Positions 22,726 to 31,890 of a stretch of DNA of 34,720 nucleotides are shown here, piece after piece (within the stretch, counting starts at the first letter, position 1; every line of letters begins with the position of its first letter). The notes under the pieces are model-generated. The model worked only from the letters and a program-made list of their open reading frames with translations. It searched no databases and was not told the DNA's origin. A program made the translations under genes and the position numbers. Source of the DNA: an uncultured Acidimicrobiia bacterium (GTDB lineage: Bacteria > Actinomycetota > Acidimicrobiia > Acidimicrobiales > SZUA-35); the NCBI GenBank assembly GCA_937890445.1, contig CALACD010000122.1, forward strand, positions 1 to 34,720, given 5' to 3'.

Positions 22726-25056
22726 TCAGACCAGAGTCTCGACCTGATCCGGTTCGGGCTCCACGAACTCGTGCAGGGCGGGGCCCTCGATATTGAGATT
22801 GGGCAGGATCCGATCGAGCCACGCCGGCAACCACCAGTTTCTGGCCCCCAGCAATTCCATCGTGGCCGGCACCAGCAACATGCGCACCAGGCTGGCGTCC
22901 AGCAGCACGGCCATCGACAATCCCAAACCGAACAGTTTGATGATGCGATCGTCCTCGAACAAGAAGCTGCCGAAGACCACCACCATGATGGCGGCAGCAG
23001 CGGTGATGACCCGAGCCGTCATGGCCAGACCGTCGGCCACCGAGTTCACGGGGTCACCGGTACGGTCGAACTCCTCCTTCACTCGGGACAGCAGGAAGAC
23101 CTCGTAATCCATCGACAAGCCGAACACGATGGCGAACAGCATCATGGGAATGAACGGCTCGATCGGCGCCGGTTCCACACCGGAGATGGAGCTGAACCAA
23201 CCCCATTGGAAGATGGCGACCACGACGCCGTAGGCAGCCGAGATCGACAACATGTTCATGATCACCGCCTTCAGCGGCACCAGCAGAGACCGGAACACGA
23301 CCATCAACAACAGGAACGAGATCGACAACACGGCTACCAGGAAGACCACGACTCGAGTGGTCAGGTAGCCCGTGAAGTCGATGTTGCCGGCCGTGGCGCC
23401 GGCCACGTTGGCATCGAGGGTCGTCCCCGCGACTGCGGGCGGGATCACGTCTTCGCGCAGGTGCCGCACCAGGTCAACCGTCGCTTCGTCCTGAGGCGAG
23501 GTCCTGGGGATCACCTGCAACAGATAGGCCTCGGATGCAGCCGGGTCGTTCTGATCGTTGGGAAAGGGCGGGCTGACCGACGCGACACCGTCGGCCGCTG
23601 CAATGGCGGTCGCCACGGCCTGCACCGCAGCCGCATCTTCGGGTGTTCCGAGCTTCATGGCAACGATCAACGGACCGTTGAAGCCCGGCCCGAAGCCCTC
23701 GGCGATCAGATCGTAGGCCTGGCGCGTCGTGGTCGATTCCGGGAAGTTCCCCTCGTCGGAGAAGCCCAGGCGCAACCCGAGCACGGGTGCCGACAGGGCG
23801 AGGAGGAGTCCGCCGCCGACCACGAGGAAGACCCACGGATTGGCCTGGATCAGTCGACTCCACCGGTAGGCCAGGGTCTGTCGGATCGGCTTCTCCTTTC
23901 GAGGCGGAACCGCCTGGCGAAGGGGAGCCAGCGCAAAGGACGCAACCAGGGTCACCAGCGCGAGCACTGCGCCGGCCAGAGCCAGCGGTCGGAAGGCAAT
24001 GCCGACGCCGAGGATGGCGAGGGCGACGAAGCCGGCGATCAGCAGACCCCGCCAGCGTGTGACCTCGACTCGTTCCCGAGCCAGACCGAGCATTGCCGGC
24101 AGCAGGGTGATGGACGCAAACATCGTGATGGCAACCGTGATGGCGGCGCTGATGCCCAGCCCGGAGATGAAGGCGAGGCCGATCAACAACATGCCGAGTA
24201 GCGAGACGACGACCGTCAAACCAGCGAACACGACGGCCCGACCTGCGGTGTCCATCGCACCCATGGTCGCCTCGAGCGGAGTGGCACCGGTTCTGGTCAG
24301 TTCGCGGTAGCGGGTGACGATGAACAGGGCGTAGTCGATACCGACGCCCAGACCGATCATGGCTCCGATGATGGTGGCGAAGTCGGGGGCCGAGATGACA
24401 TTGGTCAGCAGCGTCACCACGCCGATGCCGGTGCCGACACCGGCCAGCGCGACCGCAATGGGGAGTCCCATGGCAAGGACCGATCCGAAGGCCAGGATCA
24501 GCACGACGATGGCAAACGAGATGCCGATCAACTCCGATTCCGGTGGCTCGAACTCGCCGAGGGCCGCGCCGCCGATCTCGGTCCGCAACGAGTCGATGCC
24601 GGAGATCTCGTCCAGCTTCTCCTGGATCTGCAGTCCGATCTCGGCCGATTCGGTCTGATCGACGTCCGCTGCCAGGTTGACGGTGGCGAAGGCGACGGTG
24701 CGGTCACCGTTCACCTGCTGCGCCCCGAAGGGGCTGTAGGGGCTCACGACCGATGCACCCTCGATGCCTTCGGTGGCATCGAACACTTCACTCATCGCAG
24801 CCACCACTGCCGGGTCATCGACGCCCTGCTCGGCCGAGAAGACGATCGAGCCGCCGAAGGCCGAACCGGCGCCAGGGAAGTACTCCTCGAGGATGGCCAG
24901 ACCATCAGCACTCTCCGAGGCCGGGATCTCGAACTCTCCGTTGAAGTTGCTGCCCACCACGCCAACGAGAGCCTGGACGCCGATCAGCGCGCCGACCCAC
25001 AATCCCAGGGTGAGCCAGGCGTTCTCGAAACACCAGCGGCCTAGACGTCGATACAT
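22726..25056 (-). CDS. MMPL-family RND transporter
   Basis: Two GxGxDYxxF-type motifs (GLGVGIDYALFIVTRYREL; FGLSMDYEVFLLSRVKEEF), TM-rich; ATG 25056 preceded by GGGAGG. Confidence 0.93.
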   Translation of the reverse strand: MYRRLGRWCFENAWLTLGLWVGALIGVQALVGVVGSNFNGEFEIPASESADGLAILEEYFPGAGSAFGGSIVFSAEQGVDDPAVVAAMSEVFDATEGIEGASVVSPYSPFGAQQVNGDRTVAFATVNLAADVDQTESAEIGLQIQEKLDEISGIDSLRTEIGGAALGEFEPPESELIGISFAIVVLILAFGSVLAMGLPIAVALAGVGTGIGVVTLLTNVISAPDFATIIGAMIGLGVGIDYALFIVTRYRELTRTGATPLEATMGAMDTAGRAVVFAGLTVVVSLLGMLLIGLAFISGLGISAAITVAITMFASITLLPAMLGLARERVEVTRWRGLLIAGFVALAILGVGIAFRPLALAGAVLALVTLVASFALAPLRQAVPPRKEKPIRQTLAYRWSRLIQANPWVFLVVGGGLLLALSAPVLGLRLGFSDEGNFPESTTTRQAYDLIAEGFGPGFNGPLIVAMKLGTPEDAAAVQAVATAIAAADGVASVSPPFPNDQNDPAASEAYLLQVIPRTSPQDEATVDLVRHLREDVIPPAVAGTTLDANVAGATAGNIDFTGYLTTRVVVFLVAVLSISFLLLMVVFRSLLVPLKAVIMNMLSISAAYGVVVAIFQWGWFSSISGVEPAPIEPFIPMMLFAIVFGLSMDYEVFLLSRVKEEFDRTGDPVNSVADGLAMTARVITAAAAIMVVVFGSFLFEDDRIIKLFGLGLSMAVLLDASLVRMLLVPATMELLGARNWWLPAWLDRILPNLNIEGPALHEFVEPEPDQVETLV

Positions 25057-25072
25057 GGATCCTCCCGAAACC

Positions 25073-25096
25073 AATCGCTACGGATACGTAGCGATT
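25073..25096. promoter_or_regulatory. Perfect inverted repeat AATCGCTACG-GATA-CGTAGCGATT, probable TetR operator
   Basis: 10-bp perfect arms with 4-bp centre, between the divergent MMPL and TetR genes; TTGACT -35-like hexamer (25115-25120, minus strand) 18 nt upstream. Confidence 0.8.
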
Positions 25097-25243
25097 CTTC
25101 ATCGTTGTGGTTTTAGTCAACCTCGGTGGGAGGTGCAACGGTATTGCCCACAACCGGGCGGTCTGGTGTCACATCTCCGACGACCACCAGCTCGGCCGAC
25201 CGGAAGCGTACGGCAGCCGATGTCGCTACTCTGGATCGTTGAT

Positions 25244-25813
25244 ATGGCTCGTCCACGGAGTGAGGCGGCCAGGGCCAAGGCCCTCGGAGCCGCCACCGAC
25301 CTCGTCCTCACTGCGGGAGTACGCGGTTTCAGCGTCGACGAAGTGGTCCGACGCTCCGGTGTGGCCAAGACCACGATCTATCGCCACTTCTCCTCGGGCA
25401 ACGAGCTGATGTTGGCGGCACTCAGCTGCACCATCGCCCCCTTCTCGACCCCGGACACGGGGTCGCTGCGCAGCGACCTGATCGAGTTCGCCAACGAGAC
25501 CTTGCCAATGATCGCCGACCCGCTACTACGGCCGGTCATGCTCGAGATCCTGGCTGCCGCCGCCCGCGACGACGAACTGCGAGAACTCCACGCCGCCGTC
25601 GTACGCGAGAAGATGACTCCGCTGCGCGTCATCTACGAACGAGCCCAGGAACGAGGCGAGGCCGATCCGGCGTTGGACTTCGACCGGGCCTTCGATCTGA
25701 TCGAGGGGCCGTTCATGGCTCGGTGGTTGATGCGTCCCGACATGCTGCAGATGCTCGATGTCGCCGCACTGGTCGACCGCATCGTGGTCGGCCTTGCAGC
25801 CAAGACGAACTGA
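25244..25813 (+). CDS. TetR/AcrR-family transcriptional regulator
   Basis: ARAKALGAATDLVLTAGVRGFSVDEVVRRSGVAKTTIYRHFSSGNELMLAALS helix-turn-helix; ATG 25244 chosen within the longer track ORF. Confidence 0.92.
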   Translation: MARPRSEAARAKALGAATDLVLTAGVRGFSVDEVVRRSGVAKTTIYRHFSSGNELMLAALSCTIAPFSTPDTGSLRSDLIEFANETLPMIADPLLRPVMLEILAAAARDDELRELHAAVVREKMTPLRVIYERAQERGEADPALDFDRAFDLIEGPFMARWLMRPDMLQMLDVAALVDRIVVGLAAKTN

Positions 25814-26650
25814 TCAGCGCACGCCCAACATTGCTGCCGCTGCCCAGGTGTTCTCCATCAGGCAGGCGATCGTCATCGGACCCGTCCCCCCGGGCATCGG
25901 GGTGATGGCTCCGGCCACGGCCTGAACGCTGTCGAAGTCGACGTCGCCGACGATGCCGTCGGCGGTCCGCGAGATCCCCACGTCGAGAACCGCGGCCCCG
26001 GGTTTGACGTGCTCGGCCGTGATCATGCCGGCCACACCGGCCGCCGCCACCAGGATGTCGGCCCGCCCGGTCACCGCGGCCAATTCAGAGGTTCTCGAGT
26101 GCGCCAGCGTCACCGTGGCATCGGTGCCCTTGCGGCCCAACAACAACACTTGGGGCAGGCCGACCAGGGTCGAACGCCCGACGACCACCGCCGTCTTGCC
26201 CGCCGTGGCAACCCCGTAGTGCTCGAGGAGACGCATGACGCCCAACGGGGTGCACGGTGCGTGGCCCGGCAGGTCGCGCACCAGACGACCCATGGACCGC
26301 TCGGTCAGACCATCGACATCCTTCGCGGGTGGAATCAGCTCCAGCACGCGCTCGGCGTCGAATCCTTCCGGCAGCGGCAACTGCACCAGGATTCCGTGCA
26401 CGCCCCGATCGGCCACGAGGTCCCGGACGATCTCCTCGATCTCGGCCTGTGTCGCCGAGCCGTCGATCCCGACATGACGCGACGCCAGACCGGCCTCGGC
26501 CGCCTTCTTCTGCTTCGCACGGACATAGACCTGGCTCGGCTTGTCTTCCCCCACCAGCACGGTGGCCAAGCAGACCTCGGGGCTGCCGGCCGCTTCCACC
26601 TTCTGCCGTAGCCGATCGATCAAGGTGTCGCGAAGTCGGTTGCCGTCCAT
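25814..26650 (-). CDS. folD: Bifunctional methylenetetrahydrofolate dehydrogenase/cyclohydrolase
   Basis: YVRAKQKKAAEAG, GILVQLPLPEGFD, PAKDVDGL, VVVGRSTLVGLP, ITPMPGGTGPMTIACLMENT. Start probably ATG 26650; upstream track extension to 26908 looks spurious. Confidence 0.95.
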   Translation of the reverse strand: MDGNRLRDTLIDRLRQKVEAAGSPEVCLATVLVGEDKPSQVYVRAKQKKAAEAGLASRHVGIDGSATQAEIEEIVRDLVADRGVHGILVQLPLPEGFDAERVLELIPPAKDVDGLTERSMGRLVRDLPGHAPCTPLGVMRLLEHYGVATAGKTAVVVGRSTLVGLPQVLLLGRKGTDATVTLAHSRTSELAAVTGRADILVAAAGVAGMITAEHVKPGAAVLDVGISRTADGIVGDVDFDSVQAVAGAITPMPGGTGPMTIACLMENTWAAAAMLGVR

Positions 26651-26721
26651 CACGATGGCCCCTCCGTCGGTACGGGCCCAATCGGTGTCGGAATGCGCTG
26701 CCACCCGACCGACGCTAGCGG

Positions 26722-27243
26722 TCATTGCACGATGAAGCCCTCGACCTCGGGCATTGTCGGACCCAACCACGATGGCGCCCGGGCAGCCGGGACCTTGATC
26801 GGGGTCCCATCCGCCGAGCGAGTCCCGAACACCACATCCCAGCACGGATTGGTGACGGCCAGGTTCTGACCCGGCCGACCGAAATGGTGCCGATAGTGGT
26901 GACGCCACAGCAGACGGGCCAGCGCACTGCGGGGCGGCCGATGATGCATACGGTCGTGCAGGTAGGTGTAGACCGCATAGCCCCCGGTGAACCCGACACC
27001 GAACGACGGGGCCACGGCAACCGACGTCAGCACCAGGGCGGCTCCCTTGTAGCCGAGGTTGTGCACATCGGGCGCCAGGGGCACCGTTGCCGACGGATCA
27101 CCGTGGTGGTCCATGTGCTCGTCCGCCAACGGTGACGTTCCGCGTCCGGCATGCATGACCCAACGGTGCGACACGTACTCGGCGAGAGACCACGCGAACC
27201 ACCCCGCCGACACGCCGAGGATCGAGCGAATCGCCATCGTCAC
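26722..27243 (-). CDS. Fatty acid hydroxylase / sterol desaturase family membrane protein
   Basis: Histidine clusters SLAEYVSHRWVMH, DEHMDHHGDP, YLHDRMHHRPP, WRHHYRHHFG. Confidence 0.82.
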   Translation of the reverse strand: MTMAIRSILGVSAGWFAWSLAEYVSHRWVMHAGRGTSPLADEHMDHHGDPSATVPLAPDVHNLGYKGAALVLTSVAVAPSFGVGFTGGYAVYTYLHDRMHHRPPRSALARLLWRHHYRHHFGRPGQNLAVTNPCWDVVFGTRSADGTPIKVPAARAPSWLGPTMPEVEGFIVQ

Positions 27244-27264
27244 ACCCTACTCTCGGCGCCAATC

Positions 27265-29034
27265 ATGCTGATCGCGAGCTCGCAAGCCACCACTGCCGTA
27301 GCCATCATCGTCGTGCTCGGCACCGCGGCGCTCTGGGGTGGCAATCGCCTGAAGATTCCGTCCATCCTGCTGTTGTTACCGGCCGGCGTGTTGGCCGGTC
27401 CGGTGTTCGGCATTCTCGAGCCCGACGAGCAGTTCGGCGATCTGCTGTTCCCGCTCATCTCGTTGGGGGTGGGTCTCCTGCTCTTCGAGGGTGGACTCAA
27501 CCTCCGATACGAGCGCACGGCTCGGGTCCGGAGCGTCGTGATCCGTCTCGTCACGGTCGGTGCGCTCATCACCTGGTTGGTCGCCTGGGTCGGGGCCTGG
27601 CTCGTGTTCGACATCGACGCCCAGTTGGCTGGTCTCATCGGAGCGGTCCTGGTGGTGTCGGGCCCGACCGTGGTGATGCCCCTCCTGCGTCTGGCCCAGC
27701 CTCGGCAGTCGGTGGCCGAAGTACTCCGTTGGGAAGGCATCGTGATCGACCCGGTCGGGGCCACCCTGGCCGTCGTCGTACTCGATGCCGTCATCGAGGA
27801 TGCCGAACCGAGTCGAGCCGTCCTGCGGATCGGAACCACCCTGCTGGTCGGAGGCGTCATCGGCGTCGCGCTCGGGCTGGCCTACCTGGCGGCCTTGAGC
27901 GCCCATCTGGTCCCCGACCATCTCGCGAACCCCATTGCTCTGGCCTTGGCGGTCACCGCCTTCGCCAGCGCCGACCTTCTCCGACCCGAGGCAGGGTTGA
28001 TGTCGACGACGGTGCTGGGCCTCGTTCTGGCCAATCAGCGAAAGGCGCCGGTGCGCCATGTCGTCGACTTCGCCGAGGACATCAGCTTCCTGGTCCTGGG
28101 CGCGCTCTTCATCGTGCTCGGTGCCCGCATCGACCTTGCCGAGCTGGCCGACATCGCACTCCCGGCGCTTGCCCTCACCGCGATCCTCGCGTTCATCGCC
28201 CGTCCGCTGACGGTGCTGGCGTCGACCTTTCGATCCGGACTGAGCACCAACGAGCGCTTGTTCCTCGTCGCCGTGGCGCCGCGTGGCATCGTGGCGGCCG
28301 CCGTCTCGTCGGTGTTCGCACTCGAGCTCGAGGAGGCCGGCATCGACTCCGGACCAATGGCCGGGGCAGTCATGGTGGTGATCATGAGTACCGTCCTGCT
28401 GTACGGACTGACCGCTGTTCCCGTCGCCAAGATGCTGCAGATCGCGCGTCCCCCCAATCGGGCCGTCGCCATCGTCGGTGGAAGCGGCTGGCACCTCAAG
28501 ATGGCCGGGGCGCTCCAAGAAGCCGGCGTCTCGACGATCATCTTCACCGACCGCCAGATCGAACGCCGACGGGCCCAACAGGCGATGTTGCTGGCCTACG
28601 ACGGCGACCTGCAGAGCGAAGAGCTGGAGGAGGCCGCCGATGCCCTCGGTGTCGGCTCGGTCCTCGTGCTCTCCGATCGCACCGAGCTGGTCACGGCCGC
28701 CGTCACTCGTCTCGGCCATATCGTCGGCCGGTCGAACATCTATGCGCTGCGGCGTCCCCAGGTCGGTGGGGTGGCGGCATCGATCGCGACCCGGCCCGCC
28801 TTCGGCCAGTTGACGGCCGAGGAGATGGACGACTTCATGGCGAACGACGCCGAAGTCGTGCTGACCGACGGCGAGACCGGGCCGGAACCGAACGAGAACC
28901 AGATCGTTCTGGCCCGGCTGCAGCAGCTGGGGGGAGCCGTCAGCTTCGGACCGGGACAGGGGTCGCTCCACATCGTGGCCCGGAAACTCCGGACCGGACC
29001 GACACCCGGCACCGGAAAACCTTCTCCACTGTGA
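27265..29034 (+). CDS. CPA1-type Na+(K+)/H+ antiporter with C-terminal TrkA-N-like domain
   Basis: TM-rich; GLLLFEGGLNLR, VVSGPTVVMPLL, EGIVIDPVGA; RAVAIVGGSGWHLKMAGALQEAGVSTIIFTD nucleotide-binding-like C-terminus. ATG 27265. Confidence 0.88.
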   Translation: MLIASSQATTAVAIIVVLGTAALWGGNRLKIPSILLLLPAGVLAGPVFGILEPDEQFGDLLFPLISLGVGLLLFEGGLNLRYERTARVRSVVIRLVTVGALITWLVAWVGAWLVFDIDAQLAGLIGAVLVVSGPTVVMPLLRLAQPRQSVAEVLRWEGIVIDPVGATLAVVVLDAVIEDAEPSRAVLRIGTTLLVGGVIGVALGLAYLAALSAHLVPDHLANPIALALAVTAFASADLLRPEAGLMSTTVLGLVLANQRKAPVRHVVDFAEDISFLVLGALFIVLGARIDLAELADIALPALALTAILAFIARPLTVLASTFRSGLSTNERLFLVAVAPRGIVAAAVSSVFALELEEAGIDSGPMAGAVMVVIMSTVLLYGLTAVPVAKMLQIARPPNRAVAIVGGSGWHLKMAGALQEAGVSTIIFTDRQIERRRAQQAMLLAYDGDLQSEELEEAADALGVGSVLVLSDRTELVTAAVTRLGHIVGRSNIYALRRPQVGGVAASIATRPAFGQLTAEEMDDFMANDAEVVLTDGETGPEPNENQIVLARLQQLGGAVSFGPGQGSLHIVARKLRTGPTPGTGKPSPL

Positions 29035-29045
29035 GCTGGGTCACA
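29030..29045. promoter_or_regulatory. TGTGA-N6-TCACA palindrome (CRP/GlxR-type consensus)
   Basis: Direct reading TGTGAgctgggTCACA, overlapping the antiporter stop codon and upstream of uppP. Confidence 0.6.
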
Positions 29046-29119
29046 GAAGGAACCCGGTCGATGCATCATCGTCCATTGCACGGCGGATCGTTTCGGCAAC
29101 GCAAGGCAACCGGATCGAT

Positions 29120-29161
29120 AGCGAAGCCGCCGGCGGAGGGACCGGCGGCTTCGCTCGTTTT
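29120..29161 (+). terminator. Intrinsic terminator or attenuator upstream of uppP
   Basis: AGCGAAGCCGCCGG - CGGAGGGA - CCGGCGGCTTCGCT (14-bp perfect stem, 8-nt loop) followed by CGTTTT. Confidence 0.8.
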
Positions 29162-29178
29162 GCCGACAGCTACTGCAC

Positions 29179-29246
29179 GTTCGACCAGCAGAGCTCGTTC
29201 GACCAGCAGAGCTCGCTCAACCAGCAGAGCTCGCTCAGCCAGTACG
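29179..29246 (+). repeat. 18-bp tandem repeat, consensus GTTCGACCAGCAGAGCTC, 3 copies + degenerate partial copy
   Basis: 29179-29196 and 29197-29214 identical; 29215-29232 has two substitutions; partial from 29233. Confidence 0.92.
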
Positions 29247-29300
29247 TTGCTGATTTCGAAGCCGTCTCAATCCATGCCACTTCCCTCCGAAAGAAGCTGT

Positions 29301-30305
29301 ATGAAGCAATGTTCCGCCAGGGCGAAGGCAGCACTCGGCCTGTTGCTCCTGCTTCCGCTCCTCTTCATCGGAACGGCGTCGGTCCAAGCGGCCACACCCG
29401 ATGCCACGGACGCAGAACCGGCTGCTGACCAGGCCACGACGGCCGAACCAACGGCCGAACCCAGCGCCGACAAGGTCGAGCTGTCGGCAACCGACGCTGC
29501 CATTCTCGGCCTGGTCGAGGGCCTCACCGAGTATCTGCCCGTCAGCTCGACCGGCCATCTCCTCGTCACCAACAAGGTGTTGGGTCTGGGCGGCACCGAG
29601 GCCTCCGATGCTGCGCTCAAGACGTACGCCATCTGCATCCAGTCCGGTGCCATCCTTGCCGTTCTCCTGCTCTACAAGAAGCGGATCTGGCAAATGGTGG
29701 ACGGACTGCTCGGCCGTAGCGACGAAGGACGGCGCGTGCTGATCGCAGTCGTTGCCGCCTTCGTGCCGACCGCCATCATCGCTCAGTTCGTCTTTCCCAT
29801 CATCCGTGATCGGTTCTTCGGGGTCGGGCCCATCGCCGGGGCCTGGATCGTCGGCGGTTTCGCCATCCTGGCCATGACCCGGGCCGGATTTCTCGATCGG
29901 GCCGGTCACGAACTGGCCACCATCACGGTCCGGCAGGCCACGATGATCGGCCTGCTCCAGACCGTTGCCATCTGGCCGGGCGTGAGCCGTAGCCTCGTCA
30001 CCATCGTTGCCGGTGTGCTGGTCGGCATGAACCTCCGGGCTTCGGTCGAATTCAGCTTCCTGCTGGGTTTGGTCACCTTGTCCGCCGCAACGGTCTACGA
30101 AGGCCTCAAAGGTGGGTCCGAGCTCGTCGACACCTTCGGCGTGGCCTCCCCGCTCATCGGTTTGGCGGTCGCCTTCGTGTCGGCCCTCATCGCCGTCAAG
30201 TGGATGGTGGACTGGTTGCAGCGCCGGGGATTCGAAGTCTTCGGCTGGTATCGGCTCGGGGCCGGCGTGCTCGCGTTCATCGCACTGTCGGCGGGCTGGC
30301 TGTGA
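29301..30305 (+). CDS. uppP: Undecaprenyl-diphosphatase with signal-like N-terminal extension
   Basis: LGLVEGLTEYLPVSSTGHLL, WPGVSRSLVTIVAG, RASVEFSFLLGL. Preceded by MKQCSARAKAALGLLLLLPLLFIGTASVQAATPDATDAEPAADQATTAEPTAEPSADKVE. Confidence 0.92.
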   Translation: MKQCSARAKAALGLLLLLPLLFIGTASVQAATPDATDAEPAADQATTAEPTAEPSADKVELSATDAAILGLVEGLTEYLPVSSTGHLLVTNKVLGLGGTEASDAALKTYAICIQSGAILAVLLLYKKRIWQMVDGLLGRSDEGRRVLIAVVAAFVPTAIIAQFVFPIIRDRFFGVGPIAGAWIVGGFAILAMTRAGFLDRAGHELATITVRQATMIGLLQTVAIWPGVSRSLVTIVAGVLVGMNLRASVEFSFLLGLVTLSAATVYEGLKGGSELVDTFGVASPLIGLAVAFVSALIAVKWMVDWLQRRGFEVFGWYRLGAGVLAFIALSAGWL

Positions 30306-30326
30306 TCGAAACCTCGGGTCCGAGCC

Positions 30327-31385
30327 TCATCGGCCCGTCGTCGACCAGTGCCAAGGTTCGCTCGGCAGATTGAACAGTCCGTACTCGGCCCCGTGCATCT
30401 GCAGCCACCCGAAGCCGGGGCTCGACCGGGTGAGGGTCGAGCCCTTCTCCGTGAAGTCGATGGCCAGCCCCAGTTCGTGCTGGGAGTAGCCGGGGCGAGC
30501 CGTGGGCGGAAAACACTGTCCGGCCGGCATGTCGAACAGCGCATACCCGCTGTCGCCGCAATGCGACCGTCGGAGCACGATCTGTTGGTCGACCCGACGG
30601 TGCCCCCATCCGCCGAACTCGATCCCGTCCTCGGACGCTGCCGCCAGCAGCGCCGCCATCGGTTCGGCCAGGTCGACATGGACCAGGAAGCCACCGACGG
30701 AGACGAGACGGGGTTCCTCGTTGCGCCCGATGGCCTCATCGGTTCTGGCCTGTATCTCCTCATCACGGATTCCGAGACGGGTCCTGTAGTCGTCGACCAT
30801 GGCTTCGGCTCGGTCCCGAGATGACCTCCGGGCGCTGACCGTCGCTTCCGCCACGGCCCAGTTCTGCTCGCGTTCGGCCCGCTCCCGGACCAGCGCTTCC
30901 AGCTGGATCTGAGACGCCGTGAGGCTGCGAAGCAAGTCCTCGGTCACGGTTTCGATCGGAGCATCGCGGCGAGAGGCCACCGAAGCTGCATCCGGAGTCG
31001 GATCGATGTCCCCGTTGGCCAACACGAACGCCTCGATGACGAAGGCCTGCAACATGGCCTGCTGGGCCCGCCGATCCTCTTCCACTGCGATGACGTCGCC
31101 CCGTACCCGGCGCAAGAGAACCTCGGCCTCGTCTGCCTCGATCTGCGCCCGCGTCACGCCGTCCTCCTGCAGCGCGAGATTGGCCCGCAGCGGCTCCCAG
31201 CCATCCTCCAGTTCCGCTTCGGTTGCCAACCAGGGCGTTCCCATGAGCACCGCTTGGGCTTCTTGCTCGGCCTGCACCAGTTGCGAGTCGGTGGGTGTCG
31301 CGAGCGGTGGCGCCGCCAACGCGCTCGCGGCCGTCCACAGGCAGCACGCCACCATCAACGGAGGAAATCTCGCCATTCGCCACAT
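30327..31385 (-). CDS. D,D-carboxypeptidase, M15/VanY-like, with N-terminal helical region
   Basis: CFPPTARPGYSQHELGLAIDFTEKG (SxHxxGxAxD) and EPWHWSTTG; hydrophobic N-terminus MARFPPLMVACCLWTAASALA. Confidence 0.9.
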   Translation of the reverse strand: MWRMARFPPLMVACCLWTAASALAAPPLATPTDSQLVQAEQEAQAVLMGTPWLATEAELEDGWEPLRANLALQEDGVTRAQIEADEAEVLLRRVRGDVIAVEEDRRAQQAMLQAFVIEAFVLANGDIDPTPDAASVASRRDAPIETVTEDLLRSLTASQIQLEALVRERAEREQNWAVAEATVSARRSSRDRAEAMVDDYRTRLGIRDEEIQARTDEAIGRNEEPRLVSVGGFLVHVDLAEPMAALLAAASEDGIEFGGWGHRRVDQQIVLRRSHCGDSGYALFDMPAGQCFPPTARPGYSQHELGLAIDFTEKGSTLTRSSPGFGWLQMHGAEYGLFNLPSEPWHWSTTGR

Positions 31386-31459
31386 CTCACGTCATCAATC
31401 GGCGGATCGTGACGCTGAATGAGCGGGCCGGACGGACGTGAGAGAATTCTCGGCAACGC

Positions 31460-31486
31460 TGTCGATCTCGCTCCCAGCCGTTCGAC
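31460..31486 (+). promoter_or_regulatory. Candidate ECF42-dependent promoter (TGTCGA - N17 - CGAC)
   Basis: Direct reading TGTCGA tctcgctcccagccgtt CGAC, 46 nt upstream of the DGPF gene ATG; compared with recalled ECF42 motif. Confidence 0.55.
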
Positions 31487-31531
31487 GTCCCGTGAATCAA
31501 CGAACCAGGCCTCGTGCCGGAAGGAACCATC

Positions 31532-31885
31532 ATGAAGTACGCATGCTTGATCTACAGCGACGAGAACGACACCACCGCCAACCCCGACCCCCTGTCCAAA
31601 GAGATGGAGACGATCATGGCCGGCTACATGGCATTCGGCGGTGCCGCCGGCGACAAGATCTTGGGCGGTGAAGCACTCCAGCCGACCCCGACCGCCACCT
31701 GCGTTCGAGTGAGTGACGGCGAGGTGATCGCCACCGACGGTCCCTTCGCCGAAACGAAGGAACACCTCGGCGGCTTCTACATCATCGAAGCGGCCGACCT
31801 CGACGAGGCCATCGCAATGGCGGCCATGATCCCCCACGCGGCGATGGGAACCGTCGAGGTTCGGCCGGTCATCGACTTCGGCTGA
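31532..31885 (+). CDS. YCII-related / DGPF-domain protein
   Basis: MKYACLIYSDEND..., ATDGPFAETKEHLGGFYIIEAADLDEAIAMAAMIP, VEVRPV; GGAAGG-like RBS before ATG 31532. Confidence 0.93.
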   Translation: MKYACLIYSDENDTTANPDPLSKEMETIMAGYMAFGGAAGDKILGGEALQPTPTATCVRVSDGEVIATDGPFAETKEHLGGFYIIEAADLDEAIAMAAMIPHAAMGTVEVRPVIDFG

Positions 31886-31890
31886 GGAGC

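Noticed and set aside
22771-24201. 476-aa plus-strand ORF opposite the MMPL gene
   Set aside because: Low-complexity His/Gln/Arg/Gly-rich shadow translation of a clear MMPL coding region.
27729-29300. Upstream part of the 858-aa ORF fused to uppP
   Set aside because: Shadow frame of the antiporter gene plus the leader with a terminator; only the 29301-30305 portion matches UppP.
31442-31451. GAGAATTCTC palindrome between the VanY-like and DGPF genes as an operator
   Set aside because: Only 10 bp with no associated regulator evidence; the neighbouring TGTCGA-N17-CGAC motif explains the promoter better.
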